Source: Leptoclinus maculatus (lineage: Eukaryota > Chordata > Actinopteri > Perciformes > Stichaeidae). From it: DNA of 64,000 nt. This document shows, piece after piece, positions 53,663 through 64,000 of this stretch. The notes beneath the pieces are model-generated. The model searched no databases. It was not told the origin of the DNA and saw only the letters and a list, made by a program, of their open reading frames with translations. The stretch covers positions 15,876,174-15,940,173 of the forward strand of contig JAVDOI010000008.1 of the NCBI GenBank assembly GCA_032191485.1, written 5' to 3'. Every line of letters begins with the position of its first letter. The stretch's first letter is position 1. Made by a program: the position numbers and the translations under genes.

Positions 53663-54657
53663 TTTATTCAGATCATTTCTGGCTTGATTTTTCGGACCAA
53701 CCCCAAGAGCATTTTTACACAATTCATATTCCGTTTGGGTGATTTTAGTGACGTTTTATCATGACTCAGACAGTTTAGAAGGTCTTGAAAGAGACATAAG
53801 CCTGATGTTTGTTTCAATAGATGGTGTGTGAGTGAATGTTTGTCAGTGTTATTATTGTGAGAGTGCACTTGAGTGAGTGTGTGTGTGTAGTGTGTGTGCA
53901 TTGTTTTAACAGTCATAACACAAACGTCGGTATTTACAATGTGCTGCTCATAAACCAGATTATTGCTGCGGTCATGTGAAACCCTCATCAATACATACAT
54001 TTGCAGCAGTTCATGTATAGGTTGTGTAAAAAAAATAGGATGACCTTTTGGCTTAACAGAGCCATACAAAATAAAAAAGACACTATATAAAATGCAAAAA
54101 GTCATGTTTCACCACAACATAACATTTAAAATATAATATAAGGTCCTGCACACCCACACAGGTGTTTTCAGTTATTGTGGCTGATAAGACCTTTACTCAG
54201 GTTGAAATTGGACAGAGCTATGCAATTAATTAATTCATAATGTCCCCACTTGTATTAATAAGACTCAAAATAGTGTCAACTAAGTAAGACAGTTGTCAAT
54301 CAAGCATAGTCGGTACACGCCCACACAGTCTGGATAAGTGTCTACTTAGGCAGAGTAGGTGAAGACAACTGTGTGAGTGCAGAACTCAGATTGTCAGAAA
54401 AAAAATGTCATTACTCACAGCCAGAGAGTTTAAGGACATACTCACCTAACGGTACACTGTCGCTCCACGGTGTTTGGTCTCCAATAAATGTTGAAAGCAT
54501 CCGAGTAGATGAGTGGCTTGGATCGCACATGGAAAATGATAATGTCCTGTACCTTGAGTGGCCTTGTGTGACGTGTTCAAAATAACAGAATTGCAATAAA
54601 TGAATAAGTAAAAAAGAAATAATGAAAATGTACACAATATGATATCGAGGGTGTGCT
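53663..54657 (-). other. soga3: soga3 3'UTR and candidate poly(A) signal
   Basis: AT-rich sequence following the TAA stop. The first AATAAA seen on the minus strand is at 53668-53663, giving a 3'UTR of about 1 kb. Confidence 0.5.
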
Positions 54658-54768
54658 TTACAGAACAAAAAACAGGGTGAAAAGGAATACCAATTTACAA
54701 ATGGTGGCATAAGAGAGTGAGGAAAACAGAACAAGAATGAGGATCAGCAAAATAATGGGCTGAAACAT
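54658..54768 (-). other. soga3: Terminal hydrophobic-tail exon of soga3
   Basis: A 36-residue exon, almost all Leu/Ile/Phe/Val/Ser, preceded by an acceptor (CACATCCAG). The tail carries one charged residue (Lys), so one or two membrane passes or a hairpin are plausible. It ends the SOGA3 protein instead of continuing into the second half found in SOGA/MTCL paralogues. Confidence 0.85.
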
Positions 54769-57700
54769 CTGGATGTGTGATGGTTAAATAAAAAAGGTTG
54801 GGGGCAGAGGCAGATTGACACGTAAGAAACGAGCATATTAGAGAACACATAAACTGCAGTCATTAAAGTCAATAATTGTATGTGTTTGCATCAACTTACA
54901 GACAGTGGCTCCTCTGCCTGTTTATCCTCCTGCTTGGGGACATCCAGCCGGTCTATGAAGCCCTGCAACTCCTTCCTGAAGGCCTTCATCTGGGCGGTGA
55001 TCCGATACAGCAGCTCATGCTCTCTGATCCTGGGGAGCACAAGAGTGTGTTTGGACTTGAAATGTCGCTTGGAGTTCTGTAGTCAAACAAAGGGTGAGGG
55101 GGATATACTGCGTGGAGCCTAACCACTTTGTGTTTATTACCTGCCACCTTCCTCATCCTCATCCAGCCTGGCAAAGAGCTCCCCGTTGGTGGCGTACACT
55201 CGGGCCTCGGCGATGATAGTGCTGGTGTCAGTGATGAGCCTGTCGATGGTCCGACCCAGCCTCTCCGCCTCGATGCGGATGTCTATCATTTGCTGCCGGT
55301 CCTTCAGGCTTCTGGCTAAAAAACGACTCTCTACAGGTGAGTAAAGGGAACGTGTCGGGGTGAGGCAGCGGATGTTCCTCACCTCGTCCGGGTCACTCTC
55401 CCCTCCAATGGGGCCCTCGCGCTTGCGCGGGGGAGGGAGGAGACGGGGCGAGGCCGCCGAGGCCGAGGCCAAGGGCGTGTCGTCGTCCCGTCCCCCGTCG
55501 CTCTCCGCGTCACTGTCTCGGGGGCTGCTGCGGATGCCCAGGTGGGATGCCAAGTCGTAGCGCTGCATGTTGGAGAGCAGCACGCGGTTCTCGTACTGGA
55601 GCTGCATGACTTTGCCGCTCAGTTCATTTATCTGCAGACGTGCGGCTTTCAGCTCCTCCTGGACGGCCTCCAGTTTAGCGGAGTCGGCTCCTCCTGGGGG
55701 TGAAACAAGGCAACAATGAAAAGTGGAGCACCTCTGCAAATGAGACTTAAAGTGTGCAGCTCCATGGAGGCCTTGTGAACACACATTTTTCATCAGATAC
55801 AGATTCATCAAGCTAAAAAAAAGAAGAGATATCTCTGGCTCTGCAGTGCAGTTATTTTGTCTCCTGCAACATTGACTTCATGAAAGACACGGAATAGATG
55901 AAAGACAAACAAACCATGTCTCGATCCAGCTTCATGGGATCCTGCCTTGTATTTCAGTTTATTGAGTTCATTCGTCACCTAAAGATGAAACTGAATGTTA
56001 TTCCCATGCGTATTCAGTGCTGCAAGTATTACTTCACACATTTTAAATTTCTTATGTATGAGGCTTAGATAACAGACGGCTTTAATGAAAGGCCCGAAGT
56101 CATTGAAGATGATACCAATAATGGCACCACATACACAAGGAAATGGGAGACACTTTACATCTTTCATTGCTGAAATCAAAACAGCAGTAAGTTGCCAAGT
56201 AATATCAGAAAACATTTATCTTATATTATTAAGGTCTGTTGCCATTTTGATAGAAATATTTAAGAGTTCACGATGCTTAACAAGGCTTCAAATAGAGAGT
56301 GAACAAAATCGATAGCAGTCCCAGGCAGAGAAACTAAAGGGGAGCATTTCCATGCAAGTTATGAACTATAGTTACTATATTGTCACGCTATAAATAGTTG
56401 TGTCTTTGGATCTTACAGCAACAATACAGTGGACCTGTTGAGTAAATTGGCCCTTTTTGGAGCACAGTCTAAACCATCTACCTTTTTGTTCTCTTCTTCC
56501 ACATCTGCTAAATTCCTGCGGAGAAGCTCTGCCTCGTCCTCCACCAGCTGAAGCTGCTGCCTCAGCTCTGACAGGACCTTGCCCTGATCTCTGCACTGTT
56601 GACCTCCAATACCAGAGCTGTCCACTCCTGCTGCCGCCAGACTAAGAGAGGAAAGGCGCATTGACAAATGTGACATTTAATTTACAGCACCCTCTTTTCA
56701 ACGAAAGTTTCACTATACAGTCTGGTTAAACCATGAACTATATTTTCATTGTCCGAAATTATACGGATTAACTGAATTCTCCCCAATATGGGTATATTAT
56801 GCTTTTCCTTTCCATTACAGCTATCACTACATTTCATCCAGTCTTTCCTTCTGTTTCAATAATCAAAAACTGATGAATGAAAGCAAAGTACCTGTCCTCC
56901 CTCATGTTATCCAGTTCAGCCTTCAGCCCCCTGTTCTCCACCTCCAGCTCCACAATCTTCCTCCCCAGGATGTTCGCCTCCTCCTCCACCAGGCGCAAGC
57001 GGAGTTTCAGCTCCGATTCGCGGGTGGTGGGTGGCCCACCAGCCTCCCCTTTAGGCAGAGGGCTGTCCACGTCTCCGTAGAAGGAGCGGTACTTCTGCAC
57101 CTCGTGATCCAGTCGATCCTTCTCCTTGTCAATCTTTGCCATTTTTTTCCTCATCAAGATGGCTTCCTCCTTGATAAAGGCCAGCTGGCATTTCAGATCC
57201 TCATTTTCCTCCTGCGGAGAGAGAAGAGAGGTATGTAGAAGAAAATACACTAGTTAGCTATGTAGCTACGTCTCTTGTACGTTCTAATTAGTTTGGAAGC
57301 GTGCATTAAAAATCCTCATGCTACTTTCACTCACTACAAATGAGGAGTCTGATGCCTAGTTGTGCATATTACATTTTGTTTTAATTTGAAAATTGCATTG
57401 CAAAACAACCTCAGTATTAAAACACCTCCACTGAAGTTCAGGACTTTATGATCTAATATTGTAAATGCTGACTCACCTCAATGGGGGTCTGTGGTGTCTT
57501 TCTCTCGGCTTTCTGTCCATCCTTACTTCCTTTTCTTTTCAGTGAGAGCTGCAGGGAAACAGTGGTTACATCATCATCAGCAGCAGCAGCTCTCTGTTTT
57601 CTTACTGAAGGCAGCGATATCATCCAACTCTTTTGGAGCAGTGAAGGCTCAGTACTGGAAAAACAGGACTGTTTAAAGCCACCCTCGAGAACATTTGTGG

Positions 57701-59502
57701 TGAAATATTAAAATTGAAATCACAGTGTGATTTTACAGGCTGGAAGTAAAAAGACCCCCAAAAAGAACTTGTTATTCATTGTGTCATGTTTGTAAGTATG
57801 AATGTGTATCGCACTAATCTTAAAAAGGAAATAGGACATGAATCTGGAATGCACCATTACTGCCATTAAAACACTTTATCTATCTTCAACCTGACCTTTC
57901 ATACAGCAGGATAGAATTTGCATTACACATTTATAAGCAAAAACAGAAGGTAAAAAAAACCACACACACAACACACTCCCATCAGCCCTTCACCTCTTTG
58001 GTTTTCTCCAGTTCATTATGGAGGACCTGCTTGGTGACCTCCACCTGTATCAGCTGCTGCCTCAGCTTCTCATTCTCGTCCTCTGTCTTTGTCCTCTTCT
58101 CCTCCACATTCTCCAGCTCGTGGTGCAAGCGCACAGACACATCCTTCGCCACCTGAGAGAGGGACCCAGACAGATGACACAGAGACACAAGGAAAGAAAG
58201 AAGTTGTTGTTACTCGTGGTCCATGATAGAATGTGCTCACAGAATGATGCTTAACCCGCCATACTCACCTTGAGGTCTTGCTCCAGACTTCTGAGCAGCT
58301 CTCCATCCACCTCGCCACTTTCTGCGAAGCGGAGCCTTTTCCTCTCGGCCTTCTTCAGTCGGTACTGAAGGATCCTGCAGTTCTTGTTGGCTCTCTCCAG
58401 CTCTCTGCGCATGTCCTGCAGTTGGCAGGCGTCTTCCTCATAAAAGGTGTCCCGCATCTCATCCATCTCTGCCCGCATCTCCTCGATTTCAGTCTTGCAA
58501 AACATAGAGAGGGAAATGGAAAATTTGTCTCAAAATAAATAAATCTAACTTGCCCCCCCCCCCCCAATAGAATTGGTCGGGCCCTTTTAAAAACATATTT
58601 GTAAAGAAAGACAAAGCATGCAGCTACGTACAGTAGTCGCTCCTTCAACAGGTGCAACAATTGCGCACGCTAAAAATGACGACTTCTAAACAAATATAAA
58701 TTGTCAGGCTTGTAATGTACTAGCAATTTACCTTAAGGTCGTCGTTTTCATCCTCCAGCTTCTCAATATCTTCTTGTAGCATCTGGTCTGGCTGTGGAGC
58801 CGGTTGTGGACAGTCTGGCTCGGGGGACAGCTCCGGCTCTGAGGCCGGCGGTGTCGCTGATTTCGTCTGCATCTTTGTCCCTTTCTTCCCCAGGCTCTTA
58901 TTCAAATGAAACTGTATGAGCTCGGACTGCAAGCATCCCTCCTTCCAGAAACCGGGCCCGCAGCCTATCGTGCTTTTGGAGCTCTTCTTGTTGCCGCTCG
59001 TCGTCGCCGCCGCCGCTGCGGCCTCCCCACCTCTCGAAGTTTTGCTCCTCAGTTTGGGGGATTTGGATGCGCACGGCTGATCGGAGACGACGCGGTTCGG
59101 ATCTGCCCTGGAGGGCGAGGAGGCATCGGCGACAAGGCGGGGGGTGTCTTCCGGTGTGTGGATGCCGCCTCTGTCCGCCGCCGCCCCCGCCGCCGCGGTC
59201 CTGCTCAGCGTCGGGCTTTCAGCACCGGCAGCCTGGACAGCAGCCGCGCCTTTGACGGCAGGAGCGCCTGTGGCCTGCCGCTCCCTGCCTGTGGAGACGG
59301 GAGAATGACCTCGGCTGTTTCTCCCTCCTCCTCCTCCTCCTGCTCCTGCTCCTTGCTTTGACGTGATGGGCTTTGACGAGTTGCTGCCCTTCTGTGTAGC
59401 TTTAGATCCACCGTCTTTGAGCCCAGCCGGAGACGACGACCGCGGCTGCTTCCGGCTGCTATTGTCTGGCTGCCGCGGGGAGTCGGCAGAGGATGAGTTC
59501 AT
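54658..59502 (-). CDS. soga3: SOGA3 (MTCL3), coiled-coil protein with hydrophobic C-terminal tail
   Basis: Coding exons on the minus strand are 59502-58732, 58493-58269, 58152-57994, 57548-57477, 57208-56892, 56641-56482, 55978-55915, 55693-55141, 55029-54900 and 54768-54658 (853 aa; human SOGA3 is about 947). The phases are consistent throughout. Residues 1-240 are low-complexity, Ser/Ala/Pro-rich. Then comes a long coiled coil with family-typical blocks: EEMRAEMDEMRDTFYEEDAC, KYRSFYGDVDSPLPKGEAGG, LQYENRVLLSNMQRYDLASH and RKREGPIGGESD. The last exon encodes MFQPIILLILILVLFSSL and a second hydrophobic stretch ending in FVL, as in human SOGA3, which suggests a membrane-anchored tail. The donor of exon 7 is an unusual GTTTGT. 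The family is linked to microtubules and autophagy control, but the role of SOGA3 itself is poorly known. Confidence 0.93.
58553..58565. repeat. C homopolymer
   Basis: A run of about 12-13 C residues in soga3 intron 1 of the coding part. Confidence 0.85.
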
Positions 59503-59565
59503 CGTGGTGTCAAAGGCTCAGCTCATCCTCAACAACATCCATCCCCTTCACCAGTATCCCCGCAG

Positions 59566-60631
59566 CTGGAAAAAAACAATAGACTTTTCAGACCCAAAGG
59601 CTACAAAAGGTGGATAGGATTACGGCTAAACAACACCCAATAAGAAAAGGTTATCCTCAGGTCGACTGAATAGTGCGAGTTTGTTACTTGGACTAGACTT
59701 AAAAAGCTAAATGTTAAATACAGAGCGCATCCTTGTGGTTTTGTTTAAACATAAGCAGGTCTAATAGGACAGCGCCCCTACACGGGTAGGCTACGTGACC
59801 ACCAGTGATTATGCAGCCGGCCGTTCAGCCCCTGTTTGATGAGGCGAGTGGGAGATCAGCTGCAGCTCGGGCAATTAGAAAGTAATTTGCGTCACGTGTG
59901 CTGCCTAAAGGGCAATGGGCGCGCGCGAGAGAGAGGGAGAGAGAGAGAGAGAGAGAGCGCAAAGAGAAGGCAATGTCATTAGCTATTAAAGCTGGAGCAG
60001 CAGCCAGACAATTTTAATCCGCGCTGCCTGTTCAGTTGACAGAATGAAGGTTTTGAGTGGCCTCTGATCTGATTCTCAAGCGACACAAAGGACACAAAGG
60101 ACGGTCCTGCTACTTGATATTAGACGAGCCACATCCAGGCTTCCAGGACTTCTTCCGTTTCCCGTCAGCCATCATCCTACTCCTCATATCCAACATGCCC
60201 GATGACTCATTACTCAAATGGAATGTGAGCTATAAAAGTACCAGAAGCACCGAACACAGCGTTTCTTTGACATGTTTCACAGTTATTACAGTTTATGCCT
60301 TTTTTTCTTTTGACTCTTTGGTTTTAAAAGTACCAACAAATCGACTACCTGCCACAGAATCGCTCACTCAGCGTTGATCCAATAAATAATAATAAATAAG
60401 TCGAAACCATGAAGAAATCGTATAGCTCCGTTTCTGTGTCTTCTACCCACAAACAACTGGGAGCAGCAACAGCAAATCAAGGAGGCCTGACAGTATAGAA
60501 CATAACGTGGACCACGTTCAGACATTTGCCCTTCATACATATTACTGTTGTCACATCCATCTAAAACAAACATGTATGCTCAAAGAAATGAGATGATCAC
60601 CTGGAAATCATGAAGCAGGTGAATTTCTTAC
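59566..60631 (-). other. soga3: soga3 5'UTR intron
   Basis: An intron inferred from an excellent acceptor (TTGTTTTTTTCCAG, exon starting at 59565) and an upstream donor (AAAAAG|GTAAGAA). It contains a GA run and a GCGCGCGC segment (about 59924-59958) with a nearby CACGTG-like E-box, which could act as an alternative promoter. Confidence 0.6.
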
Positions 60632-60780
60632 CTTTTTCTGGGTGTTTTGTCGGGTGCTGAAGGGTGTAGTGGTGATGGGGAGGCAGACGGGATGCTGACT
60701 CGAGCGCCTCCCGACCACCAAGCAACCTGTTTCAATATTCATGACATTACATCATCGCTGGGAGGGCCGGGGCGGCACGG
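60632..60780 (-). promoter_or_regulatory. soga3: Probable non-coding first exon and promoter of soga3
   Basis: The segment ending at 60632 has a strong donor and no coding frame. Just upstream in the gene's direction is CpG-rich sequence and then the long GA/CT tract at 60831-61010. The transcription start is not determined. Confidence 0.5.
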
Positions 60781-60830
60781 AAATAGAGCTGCACGCAGCA
60801 GGCTGCTCTCATTGGAAGAAGACATTATAC

Positions 60831-60834
60831 TCTC

Positions 60835-60879
<45 letters not shown>

Positions 60880-60892
60880 GTCTCTTTCTCTC

Positions 60893-60947
<55 letters not shown>

Positions 60948-60958
60948 TTCTCTCTCTC

Positions 60959-61010
<52 letters not shown>
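60831..61010. repeat. Imperfect (CT)n tract, 180 bp
   Basis: A CT run with scattered GT, TT and A interruptions. In the direction of soga3 it is a purine (GA) tract upstream of the probable first exon. Such tracts can form triplex (H-DNA) structures and bind GAGA-type factors (established knowledge). Confidence 0.95.
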
Positions 61011-61012
<2 letters not shown>

Positions 61013-61232
61013 ACCCAAAAGAGATTTGATGGGGCCACTTGCAAATACATTCACCTTGCATTCAGTCATTTTAATTTTAAATTGACCACTAGGGAGACTG
61101 TGACTTTTCCAAAGTTGTAGAATATGTTTTGTTTTCCAAAGGCACAGCATCGCACTCTGTGACAATATCCAACAGCTGTCTTTGAAATACAGCATATGCA
61201 TCAAGAATTTAAGATCGTCAACTCATTCAGGA

Positions 61233-61267
61233 AGTATGGTTGCCTGCCTCTTGCAGGCAACCATACT
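61233..61267. other. Perfect 15-bp inverted repeat with 5-base loop
   Basis: The arms AGTATGGTTGCCTGC and GCAGGCAACCATACT are separated by CTCTT. With mismatches the pairing extends outward to about 61220-61280, making a pre-miRNA-sized hairpin. The function is unknown. Confidence 0.8.
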
Positions 61268-62318
61268 CCCAGAATTTGTTTGAATCTGTGTTGGTGAGGA
61301 AACGGAAATGTGAAATTAGAGTGGATTTGGTTAGAAAACAGGTTCATGTGAGAGGTTTTCCAGTGGAAATGGTTACTGAGGAGCATTTATCCTTTTTGGA
61401 AACAGTCCCAACTCTCATGGGTTCCTCATACACTCGAGGCATCTTCACTTTGATTGAATTATACGGGCCAGACCCATCTCACCAGACATTTGGAGTTTTA
61501 ACTCTTGGCCCTGTGCCTACCAGATAACGCAAACACACCCATCTGAAATGGCTCCTGGTCGTTTAACAATACACTGCAAAGGAGGCAGACTGGTGTTGCA
61601 TGCATCATCCCTGTGTGAGGATAATAACAAGTATAGGCCTAAATTTGCAGGCAGTGTCAGGGATTGACGTGAATTGAAAGCTAGGATTTTCTCTGCTCTG
61701 AAAGTGTTATGGCATGGATTTTAGCTTCTGTCGAGGCTTCAGTAACCACAGCTCTTCTCTTTCACAGTGACACACATTGACCACTTCCCCCACCTATCCT
61801 CTCCTTCTGCCCCAGGACTATTCAATCATTTGCATGCATTAAAGTGACAGATGTCTGCATCATGGAGGCTCCCACGTGGCAGACCTTTGGAGAGATTCTT
61901 TGTCTGGTGTAAAATGGTCATTTAATGCGCTGAGAAGACATCAGTTTCTTTAATTACATCATCGTAGTTTGAATTTATTACATTTAATCTGACGATTTCA
62001 ATTACAACATGTATATTCAAGTATGAATCCATTTGGATACTGGATTGAATCACCTTATCTTGTCTTTTTTTTCAAAACACTTTATATCAACACTTTATAT
62101 ACACCTCATCCCATCACAGGAAAGGACTTGATATGAGACTGAATAACTTGTTAGGATGGATATTTTCTACAGTAATAAACAGGCAGCTTACTCAACAACA
62201 ATTCTTCCCACTTTTTCACTAACATTTTTTTTTTGCTGTGTGTCTAGCTTGAGTAGTAAATCTTTCACTTCCCAGTCCTTCGTCCCACAGCATTCACTGG
62301 TGAGAGCCTGTTAGCTGT

Positions 62319-62353
<35 letters not shown>

Positions 62354-63875
62354 GAACTAATGAACATCTAAAAATATCACCCTCATTCATTTCACACTCC
62401 CAAGTCTCTCTCATTCTCACTTTCTCTATTATTCACAAGCACCCTTACCCGGGATCATCACTGTAACACCATGTGTAGACGGGGATCCCAGCTGTGTCGC
62501 AGTGAGGAATAATCTGCAGTGTCATCTTGTAGTGTCCGTGCTGGGTTTCCTGTTTTTTAAACTGCAGTGTATTATTCGAAATAAAACATATTAGCGTTGT
62601 GCATCAACTAATCCTTTCCACATGAAGTTTGGTACATGAGCCTATTAAGTCTCTATTATTAGACATGAGACATATAAGTGTGCCTTAAAATGCAGTGTAA
62701 CCCGCTTTATTTTTCTGCAAAAGAAAAAGCATCAGGGCGGCAAATACTCACGTAAGAGAAGACATACACAGACATTTTCATTGCTTCATTATTCATTAAT
62801 AATCATTCTTAGACTAATGACATGCCATGGGAAAGGTAATGAAAAATCATAAGTCTTTAAGCCCTTGTTCTGGCAGGATAGCAGTGGAGGGCTTTGTGAA
62901 GCTATAGTGCCTTATTGGTGCAATACGTTTTTCCCATGCGACATAAAAAACACGCCTGTCTCCGGTCTCAGTTGTTGTGCTCCAGATATCAGCTGAGCTT
63001 CTGACTGGCAGGGACATTGTTACTTTGCTGTGAAATCCACATGGGATTTCACTGAAGGGGACACGTCTGCACAGATAAGACATATATAAATGTTGATGTG
63101 GCCATTTGAATCCTCTCAGTAGTGGACACAAGCACATATACTTCACATATTTAGATTTAGCACTTATGCTCTATTTCATGTGCCGTGTGGAGATATAGAA
63201 AAGAGTGAGATCATTTTGTTTCATTCAAGACCACCATTTGAATAAACACATTAGATTGACTGACATGAGATTGAAAACATTAATGAGGTTACACTAATAA
63301 AACTCATAACACATGAACTGGCATACTTACGCTACGGTTAGCGATGCTATGCAGGCCAAATCTGCCATTAAGTTTGTTATGAAATATGTGTGATGGCTTT
63401 TTTTTTCTAAAAGCACTGCAAGGCATTTCAGTGCCAATGAAAATTCAGCATCTATAAATCACTTGTCCTCTAGAAACCTCATTCACAGAGACATAATGGC
63501 AGAGATGTGCCAAGCAGGAGAGACTGGGGGAAAGGGCTGAAACAGTTGGAGGGATATGGGGCCACCCATCCAAGGGAAATGTTGCTGAGGAGGTTACAGT
63601 TTTCTGTTACAGAGTTGTGAAATGATTGCTCTGCGTTGAGGAATAACACCAACATCATCCATGTAATACCCCTCTGCTAGTGGAGGCCTCCCACTCACAA
63701 ACTCTGCGAGGAGGGGGTTGCACATACACACACACACACACTCACACACTCACACAAATAAAACCTCCCCCACACACACAGACACACACAAGCACTGAAA
63801 CACCGTTTAATAGTTTATTGCGCTGGTGCTGTTTCCCACATAGACCACAGCTGATTCAAGAAGCAAGAGGAGGGA

Positions 63876-63894
63876 GGGGGGGGGGGGGGGGGGG
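63876..63894. repeat. G19 homopolymer
   Basis: An uninterrupted run of 19 G residues near the window end. Similar long G or C runs occur at 3998-4011, 4213-4226, 18134-18148 and 18474-18492. Confidence 0.95.
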
Positions 63895-64000
63895 CAGTGG
63901 GCGGGTAGGGGGCAGACAGCTGCTGTGTACAGTTACCATGGATACCTTTGTCTGAAATCGTCAAAATGGGAGGAGAATTCCGGGATGGGATGAGCAGTGG

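Larger units (their letters stand above)
61011..64000. other. Gene-free DNA upstream of soga3
   Basis: No exon recognised. It contains a perfect hairpin (61233-61267), an open frame of 95 codons at 61240-61527 without recognisable motifs, GT (about 62316-62342), AC (about 63727-63742) and G19 (63876-63894) repeats, and complex non-repetitive stretches (61820-61990, 62840-63110) that look like candidate conserved non-coding elements. Confidence 0.55.

Noticed and set aside
58906..59361. 151-codon Arg-rich plus-strand frame over soga3 exon 1
   Set aside because: Shadow of GC-rich low-complexity coding sequence on the opposite strand.

Overview
The window is vertebrate nuclear DNA, almost certainly from a ray-finned fish and probably a percomorph teleost. 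Three things point there: spliced genes with GT-AG introns, very dense dinucleotide microsatellites, and interspersed repeats of a kind I recognise from teleost genomes. The gene order rspo3 - rnf146 - echdc1 - soga3 - kiaa0408 matches human chromosome 6q22.33 (established knowledge). One gene in the block does not belong to that order: an intact, intronless mitochondrial malate dehydrogenase (mdh2) between rspo3 and rnf146.

Layout. 1-8.2 kb: gene-free upstream DNA with microsatellites and repeat relics. 9.1-22.6 kb (+): rspo3, six coding exons, 331 aa, with an extra third furin-like repeat on its own exon. 23.2-24.7 kb (-): intronless mdh2, 337 aa. 24.8-28.8 kb (+): CpG-rich head-to-head promoter region, then rnf146, whose coding sequence lies in one exon. 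30.1-34.7 kb (-): echdc1, six coding exons, 312 aa. One hAT-type element sits in its third intron and another in its predicted 3'UTR. 34.8-39.4 kb: gene-free, repeat-bearing. 40.6-52.1 kb (-): kiaa0408 orthologue, seven coding exons, 1205 aa. 53.7-60.8 kb (-): soga3, ten coding exons plus one non-coding 5' exon, 853 aa, ending in a hydrophobic tail. 61-64 kb: gene-free upstream DNA with complex, possibly conserved non-coding stretches.

Roles. Rspo3 raises Wnt signalling at the receptor (LGR4-6 and ZNRF3/RNF43). Rnf146 is the PAR-dependent ubiquitin ligase that removes tankyrase-modified axin, so two positive Wnt regulators lie in the same block. Mdh2 and Echdc1 are metabolic enzymes (TCA cycle/malate shuttle; ethylmalonyl-CoA repair). 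Soga3 and Kiaa0408 are coiled-coil proteins that appear to be the two halves of one ancestral SOGA/MTCL-type gene.

The points most worth a second look are the third furin-like exon of rspo3, the intact mdh2 retrogene with its shared promoter region, the soga3/kiaa0408 split, a 0.35-kb GC-rich inverted-repeat element in rspo3 intron 1, and two hAT-type elements with perfect 8-bp target duplications in echdc1. All exon models were built by hand from splice consensus, reading phase and protein similarity recalled from memory. No alignments were run.
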